6,020 nucleotides of DNA, taken from contig SLOG01000213.1 in the NCBI GenBank assembly GCA_007132635.1, positions 1 to 6,020 on the forward strand, in the 5' to 3' direction. Both the position numbers and the translations under genes were made by a program. The notes beneath the pieces were generated by a model that had not been told where the DNA came from, made no database searches, and saw nothing but the letters and a program-made list of their open reading frames with translations. Source of the stretch: Limnochordia bacterium (lineage in GTDB: Bacteria; Bacillota; Limnochordia; Darwinibacteriales; SLO01). Shown in pieces: positions 1 to 5,621 of this stretch. Numbering within the stretch: the first letter of the stretch is position 1; every line of letters starts with the position of its first letter.

Positions 1-1400
1 AAAATAAACGATTTAACAAGGTAAGTTATAAAAATGTAGATGATCTTGTTTTCGGAAAAGCTCTGCGGCCGGTCGCCCTGAGCAGCGGCATGGTGATCGG
101 TGGTGGAACAGTGTATCCTGAAATCAACTTCACGCTTCCGTCGATGTTGATCGATGCATCGACGATGCCGGAGGTGCGGCGGCAGTATAGAGAAATGACT
201 TCAGGGGTTTTGGACAGAGCGAGACAGTTGTTTGTTTCTGGGGTTGTGGTAGAGATTGAACTTCTCCCACCGCTTACCTTTAACCCTCTGTGGGGCGAAG
301 AGGTCATCCGAGAGGTCAAGGATGTCATGGAGGAGTATCAAGCTAAGCACAGTCTTCCCAGCGCTCTCCGCTTGACTCCTGTGGACATTCGTGAAGGAGA
401 TGTCGAGCATATGTGGCGAGGCGCTAAGTGGGACACGCTCCTTGAGATGTTCCGCCGGGCGGGTAACGCTGGTTCAGATCTACTAGCCATTGAGTCCGTG
501 GGCGGAAAAAACCTGCATGACGATGCAGTCATGTATGGTGACATCCGCAAATCCCTTTTCGCTTTGGGTGTGGTGGGGGCCCGCGATATGGCAAACCTCT
601 GGCACGCGGTTTCCCAGGTTGCTGCCGAGACAGACGCCATTTCGTCTGGAGACACTGCCTGCGGCTTCGCCAATACAGCGATGGTGTTGGCTGATCGCGG
701 TTACGTGCCGAAGGTATTTGCTGCGGTGGTGCGAGCGATGAGCGGTGTCCGTTCCCTTGTGGCTTACGAACAGGGGGCGCAGGGGCCTCACAAGGACTGC
801 GGCTACGAAGGTGTCTATGTCAAAGCCATTACAGGTACCCCGATTTCCATGGAAGGAAAGTCTAGTGCGTGTGCCCACCTCAGTCCTGTTGGGAATATCG
901 CATCCGCTTTGGCTGACCTGTGGAGCAACGAATCTGTTGAAAACGTTAAGCTGCTGGGCGGCATGGCACCCACTATCTATTTAGAACAGCTGGCTTACGA
1001 CTGCCGTCTTATGAATCAAGCGTCGCAAGATGGACAGGCTTTGGTACTGCGGAACCTCTTTGTGGAGTCTGACAGCCGCTTTGACCCGCAAGCCTATGTA
1101 CTGAGGCCGGATGCCGTTCTTACTGTGAGTCAGGCGATTGTTGAGGGACGCACACATTTCGAACAAACCCTGAACGCTGGCCGCGCGGCGCTATCCGTTC
1201 TGAAAGAAGCTTACCAAAATGGTAAGCTGCAGTTGACTGCGCGCGAGCGGACCTATCTGGATACCTTGGATGCCGATCTGGAGACGGTGCCCAGCGAAGA
1301 GGAACTTACCCATGAGATGGTGACCGCGAACACTACAGAGAAATTCCATCCAGAGAAATACGATCTGCGGAGGACATCGCGAGCTGCGAGTGGAATATAG
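1..1400 (+). CDS. mtaB: Methanol--corrinoid protein co-methyltransferase, MtaB family (5' end cut by window edge)
   Basis: MtaB is a zinc enzyme that activates methanol and transfers its methyl group to the Co(I) corrinoid of MtaC, the first step of methanol use in methanogens and acetogens. An ATG at 90 is available, but the frame is open back to codon 3-5 with no stop. The residues encoded upstream (YKNVDDLVFGKALRPV, from about 27) match the conserved MtaB N-terminus, so the real start lies just left of the window. The 465 visible residues are close to the family's usual length of about 460. Candidate zinc ligands are Glu in LLAIESVGG (codon 492-494), Cys in GDTACGF (660-662) and Cys in GPHKDCGYEG (798-800); a further conserved-looking Cys lies in SSACAHLSPVGN (870-872). 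Ligand assignment is from memory of the Methanosarcina barkeri enzyme. No in-window promoter is visible. The stop is TAG at 1398-1400. The family call is firm; methanol as substrate is inferred. Confidence 0.93.
   Translation, partial: NKRFNKVSYKNVDDLVFGKALRPVALSSGMVIGGGTVYPEINFTLPSMLIDASTMPEVRRQYREMTSGVLDRARQLFVSGVVVEIELLPPLTFNPLWGEEVIREVKDVMEEYQAKHSLPSALRLTPVDIREGDVEHMWRGAKWDTLLEMFRRAGNAGSDLLAIESVGGKNLHDDAVMYGDIRKSLFALGVVGARDMANLWHAVSQVAAETDAISSGDTACGFANTAMVLADRGYVPKVFAAVVRAMSGVRSLVAYEQGAQGPHKDCGYEGVYVKAITGTPISMEGKSSACAHLSPVGNIASALADLWSNESVENVKLLGGMAPTIYLEQLAYDCRLMNQASQDGQALVLRNLFVESDSRFDPQAYVLRPDAVLTVSQAIVEGRTHFEQTLNAGRAALSVLKEAYQNGKLQLTARERTYLDTLDADLETVPSEEELTHEMVTANTTEKFHPEKYDLRRTSRAASGI
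1208..1228 (+). repeat. Intragenic inverted repeat (9-bp perfect stem) in mtaB
   Basis: AGCTTACCA (1208-1216) and TGGTAAGCT (1220-1228) are exact reverse complements separated by AAA. The sequence lies inside the mtaB coding region and encodes part of EAYQNGKLQ. There is no T-tract after it, so it is not a terminator. It could be chance or an mRNA structure. Confidence 0.35.
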
Positions 1401-1429
1401 ATTATGATGTTACACATGCGGAGAGTTCC

Positions 1430-1466
1430 TCGGGACAGGCAGTGTGCCTGTCCCGATTCCTTTGTT
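1430..1466 (+). terminator. Hairpin after mtaB, possible (weak) terminator or attenuator
   Basis: TCGGGACAGGCA (1430-1441) pairs perfectly with TGCCTGTCCCGA (1445-1456), giving a 12-bp GC-rich stem with a GTG loop. The following bases ATTCCTTTGTT are T-rich but broken by other bases. It lies 29 bases past the mtaB stop. With an interrupted T-tract it may terminate only partly, setting the ratio of mtaB to downstream gene products, or it may stabilise the mtaB 3' end. The hairpin is certain from the sequence; termination is inferred. Confidence 0.55.
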
Positions 1467-1485
1467 GGTGCCCGCACGTCGATAC

Positions 1486-1496
1486 GAGGGGGGGAG
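1486..1496 (+). promoter_or_regulatory. Ribosome binding site that supports the TTG start at 1508
   Basis: GAGGGGGGGAG is purine-rich and Shine-Dalgarno-like, ending 11 bases before TTG 1508. The spacing is slightly long. It has no comparable counterpart in front of the longer-frame GTG at 1442, which sits in the loop of the preceding hairpin. Confidence 0.5.
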
Positions 1497-1507
1497 TTTC
1501 TATTCCG

Positions 1508-2176
1508 TTGATACGAGATTTTTGGGTTAGTATACCGGAGGATGCCGTCGCCGAGCGAGTGGGCTATCCCAGCATGGATATGGTCACCGGCCCGGCGGTG
1601 GAAAGCATTCGTGAGATGGTCTTCTTGGCCCAGACTTCGGGGAGTCCAGGCATTCTATTTGCGGAACATGAGTTTCGGCTGAGTGGCGTAGAGGTACAGC
1701 TGGACAACGGCTTTGTCTTTTCCGGTGAATACTTAACCGAGAACCTGGAAAATGCAGACCTTGTAGTTCTGGTGGTCATGTCCATTGGTGCCGAACTGCA
1801 GAGACAGATCGAGTCAATGTCTGCAGAGGATCCGTTCAACGGCTTCGTGTTGGATGCTGTGGCTGCCTATATGACCGAGGCAATGTCCGAGATGGTGTGG
1901 GATGGATTTGCCCGGCGGTATGCGGAAGACGGACGTCGTATTACCAGTTTCCTATCACCTGGGACTAAGGACTTTTCTCTGCAGCAGCAGATAGTTTTGT
2001 TTGACATATTGAGGCCGGATCGGATTGGGGTGCAGTTATCGGATTCCCAGTTGATGTGGCCTGCGAAATCGTTATCGGGGATCATCGGCGTTGGACAGCG
2101 TCTGCTAGGGGCAGAGAGTGCTCACGATTGTTCGATAGGCGAACAGGCCGACGGCCACTTACGAGGGAGGAAATGA
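1508..2176 (+). CDS. MetH activation domain-like protein (vitamin B12-dependent methionine synthase activation subunit family)
   Basis: This 222-residue soluble protein resembles the C-terminal activation domain of cobalamin-dependent methionine synthase, which binds S-adenosylmethionine for reductive remethylation of oxidised cobalamin. Supporting segments are an N-terminal LIRDFWVSIPEDAVAERVGY, SPGTKDFSLQQQ at residues about 150-161, and IGVQLSDSQLMWPAKSLSG starting near 173, a typical late motif of the family. I chose TTG 1508 because the homology-like sequence starts there and a purine-rich site precedes it. The frame extends back to GTG 1442, but that codon is in a hairpin loop and the added residues look unlike the family. 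Oddities: SPGT replaces the usual SPGY-type motif, and the C-terminus (from about 203) lacks the cysteine cluster I recall in many stand-alone members. It is followed one base later by the corrinoid activator gene, so a role in corrinoid maintenance is inferred. Direct SAM binding is not shown. Confidence 0.78.
   Translation: MIRDFWVSIPEDAVAERVGYPSMDMVTGPAVESIREMVFLAQTSGSPGILFAEHEFRLSGVEVQLDNGFVFSGEYLTENLENADLVVLVVMSIGAELQRQIESMSAEDPFNGFVLDAVAAYMTEAMSEMVWDGFARRYAEDGRRITSFLSPGTKDFSLQQQIVLFDILRPDRIGVQLSDSQLMWPAKSLSGIIGVGQRLLGAESAHDCSIGEQADGHLRGRK
2165..2170 (+). promoter_or_regulatory. Ribosome binding site for the GTG start at 2178
   Basis: GGGAGG lies 7 bases before GTG 2178, within the last codons of the upstream gene, which ends at 2176. 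This placement points to translational coupling. An ATG at 2173 is in another frame and soon meets a stop. Confidence 0.75.
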
Positions 2177-2177
2177 C

Positions 2178-3986
2178 GTGCAGTATACTGTCGAAGTGAT
2201 TGACTCGGGCGAAAAGGAGATTCTAAAGGCGTCAAAAGGCGATAATTTACTTACTTTGCTGCACGAGCACGACTATGGTGTGAGTGCCTACTGCGGCGGT
2301 CAAGGCGTGTGTGGGAAATGCACTGTTGTGCTCCAGCCGGCTTCTGAGCCCACGGCTAATGACTGCCGTGTTTTGAGCGATGAACAGCTGGCTCAGGGTG
2401 TACGTTTGGCTTGTCAGGTGGAGATTGGTCAGGATCTAACTGTCGTTGTAGAAAGCGATTTGGATATTAACATTCTCACCGACGGGTTTGATACGGAAAC
2501 ACACCTCAATCCGGCATATGAAAAGAGAGTGGTGACTCTTGAAACGCCTACCATTGAAGACCAGCGCGACTTATGGCGGCGTTTGCAGGACGAATTAGCC
2601 TATCAGCGCATTGAGGTCAGCGCGCTGCGGGAGCTCTCCGACGTCGACGTCGCGCAGCCGATGACTTTGACACATCAAGATGGGCGAGTGATGCGGGTGG
2701 AAGCCGGCGATACGTCGAGCTCTCTGTTTGGGGCAGCGGTGGATATCGGCACGACGACGATCGCAATCTACTTGGTGGATCTGGTCTCCGGCAGAGAGGT
2801 TGGAGTGCATTCCCTTTACAATCCGCAGCGACGGTATGGTGCTGATGTGATTTCGCGGGTCAACTACACCCTAGAAGGCAGTCAGCGTTTGCAGGAGCTC
2901 CAAAGTGCTGTAACGGAAGGGATCAACGATGCTTTGGCAGAGCTGACGGCCAGCCATGGTATTGGTCTGGACGACATTGTGACCATGACAGTCGTCGGCA
3001 ACACCCTGATGCTGCATGCTCTTCTCGGTATCAGTGGAGCTAGCATTGCGAGTGCACCGTATATACCTGTGTTCGCGGGCCGCCAGGAACTGCGGCCTGT
3101 TGACCTTGGACTACGGATTCACGCGGGCGGGACGGTCGCACTGCTTCCGTCGATCTCCGGTTATGTAGGTGCGGATGTTGTGGGGGATCTTCTGGCCGTG
3201 CCTCTTACGGATGGACCCGGTACCTACGATCTGGTGGTCGACATCGGTACGAACGGGGAAATCGTCGTAGGCAGCCGGGAGAGCCTCTTGGCTTGTGCTA
3301 CGGCTGCAGGACCAGCTTTCGAGGGAGCCAATATAACGTTCGGCATGGCTGGGATTTCCGGGGCCATCTCTCAGTTTGCTATCAGCGACAACGGCGAGGC
3401 CAGCTTTACAACCATCGGCGGAAAGCCTCCTAAAGGGCTCTGTGGTTCGGGAATTGTGGACGTTGTTGCTGTGCTTTCTCGCCATGGGTTCCTTGATGGA
3501 AACGGGACGTTTGTAAAACCGGAGGCGATGCTTCCATGGCAGCGCGAGATGATGTCCGAACACAAAGGGCAGCCTGCGTTCATGGTTGCCGCCGATGTGC
3601 TTCTTACCCAGAAGGACGTGCGAGAAGTCCAGTTAGCAAAGGGTGCTGTGGCTGCAGGTATACGGATCCTTCTGAAGGAGGCGGGGATATCTTTCGACAA
3701 GATTGGGCATGTGTACTTAGCGGGTGGGTTTGGCAACTACGTGGATCCCGCCAGCGCGTGTCTGATAGGTCTTCTGCCGGCAGAACTCGAACAGCGTATT
3801 GTTCGTATTGGTAACGGTGCCGGCACGGGCGCGAAAAAGGCTCTGGTCGATAGGAGCTTGACTGCTGTTGCTGACGAGTTGTGCGCGAGAGTACGCTACA
3901 TCGAATTGTCGACTCGGTTGGATTTTCAGACGGAGTTCGTGGAGGCGATGATGTTTGCGCCAGCGATGGCGGGTGACATTGGGTAA
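2178..3986 (+). CDS. Corrinoid activation protein: [2Fe-2S] ferredoxin plus ASKHA ATPase domain (DUF4445, RACo-like)
   Basis: Proteins of this family use ATP to drive one-electron reduction of inactive Co(II) corrinoid proteins to Co(I), restoring methyltransferase activity in the cytoplasm. The protein has 602 residues. An N-terminal ferredoxin domain carries Cys39, Cys45, Cys48 and Cys79 in the C-x5-C-x2-C...C pattern of a plant-type [2Fe-2S] cluster (YCGGQGVCGKC, then RLACQ). A linker of about residues 95-180 follows. The ATPase part shows a phosphate-1-like motif AAVDIGTTT (186-194), a phosphate-2-like motif VVDIGTNGE (353-361), conserved GPAFEGANITFGM (378-390) and KPPKGLCGSGIVD (416-428), and AGGFGNY (515-521) as adenosine-binding motif. 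Length fits RACo-type activators, and differs from archaeal RamA, which has C-terminal [4Fe-4S] clusters. It starts at GTG one base after the upstream stop, so the two genes are almost certainly co-transcribed. The electron donor is not identifiable here. Confidence 0.92.
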   Translation: MQYTVEVIDSGEKEILKASKGDNLLTLLHEHDYGVSAYCGGQGVCGKCTVVLQPASEPTANDCRVLSDEQLAQGVRLACQVEIGQDLTVVVESDLDINILTDGFDTETHLNPAYEKRVVTLETPTIEDQRDLWRRLQDELAYQRIEVSALRELSDVDVAQPMTLTHQDGRVMRVEAGDTSSSLFGAAVDIGTTTIAIYLVDLVSGREVGVHSLYNPQRRYGADVISRVNYTLEGSQRLQELQSAVTEGINDALAELTASHGIGLDDIVTMTVVGNTLMLHALLGISGASIASAPYIPVFAGRQELRPVDLGLRIHAGGTVALLPSISGYVGADVVGDLLAVPLTDGPGTYDLVVDIGTNGEIVVGSRESLLACATAAGPAFEGANITFGMAGISGAISQFAISDNGEASFTTIGGKPPKGLCGSGIVDVVAVLSRHGFLDGNGTFVKPEAMLPWQREMMSEHKGQPAFMVAADVLLTQKDVREVQLAKGAVAAGIRILLKEAGISFDKIGHVYLAGGFGNYVDPASACLIGLLPAELEQRIVRIGNGAGTGAKKALVDRSLTAVADELCARVRYIELSTRLDFQTEFVEAMMFAPAMAGDIG

Positions 3987-4000
3987 AATTACCGATTTTC

Positions 4001-4051
4001 GGGCACTCCTGCTGTTTACGGCCGGAGTGCTCTTGCCATAGGGGGTTTTTT
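4001..4051 (+). terminator. Terminator-like hairpin after the corrinoid activator gene
   Basis: GGGCACTCC (4001-4009) pairs with GGAGTGCTC (4024-4032), nine pairs with one G-T wobble and a 14-base loop. The bases right after the stem (TTGCC) are poor in T. A six-T run occurs only at 4046-4051. The hairpin lies 14 bases past the stop at 3986 and probably marks the operon end, but the displaced T-run leaves doubt. Confidence 0.5.
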
Positions 4052-4061
4052 GTGGCAGAAT
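4033..4061 (+). promoter_or_regulatory. Candidate sigma-70/sigma-A promoter for the MATE gene
   Basis: TTGCCA (4033-4038, five of six to the -35 consensus) is followed after exactly 17 bases by CAGAAT (4056-4061, four of six to the -10 consensus). Transcription would start near 4068, about 43 bases before the GTG start. This would separate the transporter from the upstream corrinoid genes. It overlaps the end of the terminator-like hairpin region. Confidence 0.45.
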
Positions 4062-4081
4062 AATTCGTGAGGCGAATTGTT
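4059..4081 (+). promoter_or_regulatory. Inverted repeat at the predicted transcription start, candidate operator
   Basis: AATAATTCG (4059-4067) and CGAATTGTT (4073-4081) form a dyad around TGAGG. The inner six bases each side are perfect, and the outer three are complementary with one T-G pairing. The dyad overlaps the end of the candidate -10 box and spans the predicted start site, where a repressor would act. No regulator gene is in the window, so the binding protein is unknown. A 5' UTR hairpin is an alternative. Confidence 0.35.
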
Positions 4082-4095
4082 CGCTGTGCATAGTC

Positions 4096-4102
4096 AGGGA
4101 GG
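4096..4102 (+). promoter_or_regulatory. Ribosome binding site that selects GTG 4111 over TTG 4105
   Basis: AGGGAGG ends 8 bases before GTG 4111 but only 2 bases before the in-frame TTG at 4105. A two-base spacer is too short, so GTG 4111 is the better start. Confidence 0.7.
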
Positions 4103-4110
4103 TCTTGGTT

Positions 4111-5526
4111 GTGACTGCAGCAGAGGAAGCGCGGCAGACAAACGGCCAGATGCGGCTGCGGATCTTGGGGATGGCTTGGCCGGTTGTGTCGCGCATGTTT
4201 TTGCAGAGTGTCGTCGGTATGGTGGACATCATGATGGTTGGACGGATAGGCCCGTCTGCCATTGCTGCTGTGTCTATAGGAAACCGGCTGATGTTTATCC
4301 TGATAGGCGCGCTCCAAGCCCTTGCCGTCGGTTCGACAGCTTTGGTGGCCCAGTATATCGGAGCCGGACGCAAGCAGGATGCCGATCGTGTGATTTGGCA
4401 GGCTCTGTTGGGGGCTTTTTTGCTGGCTGTTGTTCTTTGCTCTGCTGGGTTTGCCGCTGCTCCATGGGCGATTCGCCAGATGCTGTCCCTTATGGAGACG
4501 GTCGATGTGTGGGTCATGGAAAACGCAACGCTGTATCTGCGTATTGTCTTTATTTCTATGATTTTCGGGCTTCCTCAGATCATCATAAACGCTCTGCTGC
4601 AGGGCGGTGGCGATATGAAAACCCCCTTGTACATTATGGTGTTCAGCAATATCGTCAACGTTGTGGGTAACTACGTCCTGATTTTTGGGGTGGGGCCGTT
4701 TCCGGAGATGGGCGTGGCCGGCGCCGCTGTTGCTACTGGCGGCGCTCGAGTTGTTGGTGCCGTGATCGGCTTTATCGTGTTAGTGCGGGGTACAAAGAAC
4801 ATCAAACTAGAACTGAAAACCCTGTCGTTTGTGCCAGACATGGTTGTGCTGAAGAAAATTCTTGCGATTGGGATTCCTGCGTCGGTCGAACAGCTAATTC
4901 GCCAATCCAGTATGGTGGTGTACTCGTTTTTAGTGGCAAGCTTGGGGACCATGGCTTTGGCTGCGAATGAGATTGTGATGAACGCCCAGTCGATTTCTTT
5001 TATGCCGGGATTTGGTTTCGGCATAGCTGCCACAACGCTGGTGGGTCAAAACATCGGTGCACGCCGTCCCGAACTGGCTGCCCGGTATGGCGTGGAGACG
5101 ACAAAACTTGCGGCGCTACTGATGGGAAGTGCTGGTGTTGTCTTTCTTGTTTGGCCGCAGCTCTTTGTGAATCTGTACACGACGGATCCCGAAGTGGCTA
5201 GTGCGGCTAGCGGTGCTCTCCGGATTGTTGCGTTAATCCAGCCTCTATTTGCTGCGGTTCTGGTCCTGTCTGGCGGGTTGCGTGGGGCGGGCGATACGAA
5301 ATGGGTCATGTACGCCACGACGATTGGCAATTACGGAGTGCGCATGGGTCTGTCGTTTCTGGCAGCGTTTTACTTCAACTTGGGCCTCATGGGTTTCTGG
5401 CTTGCGGTCGCTGCGGACATGGCCACTCGAGCCGTGGTGATCATCTACCGATATCGCAGTGGTGGGTGGAGAGGCGGCGTTATTCACGGTCCCGAGCGGA
5501 AACAGGTGAAAGAAGCCTCTGTTTGA
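4111..5526 (+). CDS. MATE family efflux transporter (multidrug/toxin or metabolite antiporter)
   Basis: MATE proteins are inner-membrane antiporters that export cationic drugs or metabolites using a Na+ or H+ gradient. The product has 471 residues, within the usual 440-480, and is strongly hydrophobic with a pattern consistent with 12 membrane helices in two homologous halves. The first half has PVVSRMFLQSVVGMVDIMMVG (residues 24-44), with the typical Pro and the VD-x-x-MVG signature, then GSTALVAQYIGAG (about 75-87). The second half begins near GIPASVEQLIRQSS (254) and has FGFGIAATTLVGQNIGA and GAGDTKW (about 392-398), both usual for the family. The polar C-terminal tail is rich in Arg and Lys. 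A candidate promoter and strong hairpins on both sides suggest its own transcription unit. The family call is firm. The substrate cannot be told from sequence; a link to the flanking methyltransferase genes is only positional. Confidence 0.93.
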   Translation: MTAAEEARQTNGQMRLRILGMAWPVVSRMFLQSVVGMVDIMMVGRIGPSAIAAVSIGNRLMFILIGALQALAVGSTALVAQYIGAGRKQDADRVIWQALLGAFLLAVVLCSAGFAAAPWAIRQMLSLMETVDVWVMENATLYLRIVFISMIFGLPQIIINALLQGGGDMKTPLYIMVFSNIVNVVGNYVLIFGVGPFPEMGVAGAAVATGGARVVGAVIGFIVLVRGTKNIKLELKTLSFVPDMVVLKKILAIGIPASVEQLIRQSSMVVYSFLVASLGTMALAANEIVMNAQSISFMPGFGFGIAATTLVGQNIGARRPELAARYGVETTKLAALLMGSAGVVFLVWPQLFVNLYTTDPEVASAASGALRIVALIQPLFAAVLVLSGGLRGAGDTKWVMYATTIGNYGVRMGLSFLAAFYFNLGLMGFWLAVAADMATRAVVIIYRYRSGGWRGGVIHGPERKQVKEASV

Positions 5527-5527
5527 G

Positions 5528-5557
5528 AAAAGCTGGCGATCATGCCAGCTTTTAATT
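5528..5557 (+). terminator. Rho-independent terminator after the MATE gene
   Basis: AAAAGCTGGC (5528-5537) and GCCAGCTTTT (5544-5553) are perfect complements around the loop GATCAT, and the right arm ends in TTTTAATT. It begins one base after the stop codon. The A-run on the left arm makes it potentially bidirectional. Confidence 0.82.
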
Positions 5558-5595
5558 GGAGGGGATTTCTCTTGCGCGAGGAATTAGACGGGTAA
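5558..5595 (+). other. Possible leader mini-ORF of 7 codons with its own Shine-Dalgarno
   Basis: GGAGGGG (5558-5564) is followed after 7 bases by TTG 5572, then CGC GAG GAA TTA GAC GGG and a TAA at 5593-5595, encoding MREELDG. The arrangement of site, spacing and start is as good as those of the real genes here. It ends 26 bases before the URO-D start and could act as a translated leader. The peptide shows no run of a single amino acid that would suggest classic attenuation. It may also be coincidence. Confidence 0.25.
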
Positions 5596-5604
5596 GAACT
5601 CTCC

Positions 5605-5612
5605 GGAGGAGG
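5605..5612 (+). promoter_or_regulatory. Ribosome binding site for the URO-D family gene
   Basis: GGAGGAGG lies 9 bases before ATG 5622, a near-ideal Shine-Dalgarno. It overlaps the short palindrome CTCCGGAG (5601-5608). Confidence 0.8.
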
Positions 5613-5621
5613 ACGGATTCC

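Noticed and set aside
338..878. Antisense open frames within mtaB
   Set aside because: mtaB is well supported by conserved motifs along its whole length; these frames show no family resemblance.
2173..2199. ATG at 2173 overlapping the stop codon of the MetH-activation-like gene
   Set aside because: It is in a different frame from the activator and terminates after eight codons. GTG 2178 has the properly spaced ribosome binding site and the correct protein start.
3111..3563. Antisense 150-codon frame within the activator gene
   Set aside because: It is opposite the most conserved ATPase motifs and has no plausible domain or ribosome binding site that I could recognise.
3772..3785. 14-base perfect palindrome TTCTGCCGGCAGAA in the activator gene
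   Set aside because: It has no loop, lies within a conserved coding stretch (LLPAEL) and is not repeated in the window, so chance is the simplest explanation.
3604..4517. Two long overlapping antisense open frames (3604-4317 and 3717-4517, minus strand)
   Set aside because: They run opposite the activator 3' end and the MATE gene, cross the terminator and promoter region, and encode low-complexity Ser/Pro/Arg-rich sequence with no recognisable domain. The plus-strand genes explain the region.
4077..4670. A 197-codon plus-strand frame overlapping the start of the MATE gene
   Set aside because: It is out of frame with a clear MATE protein, is rich in Cys and Arg as frame shadows are, and lacks a domain.
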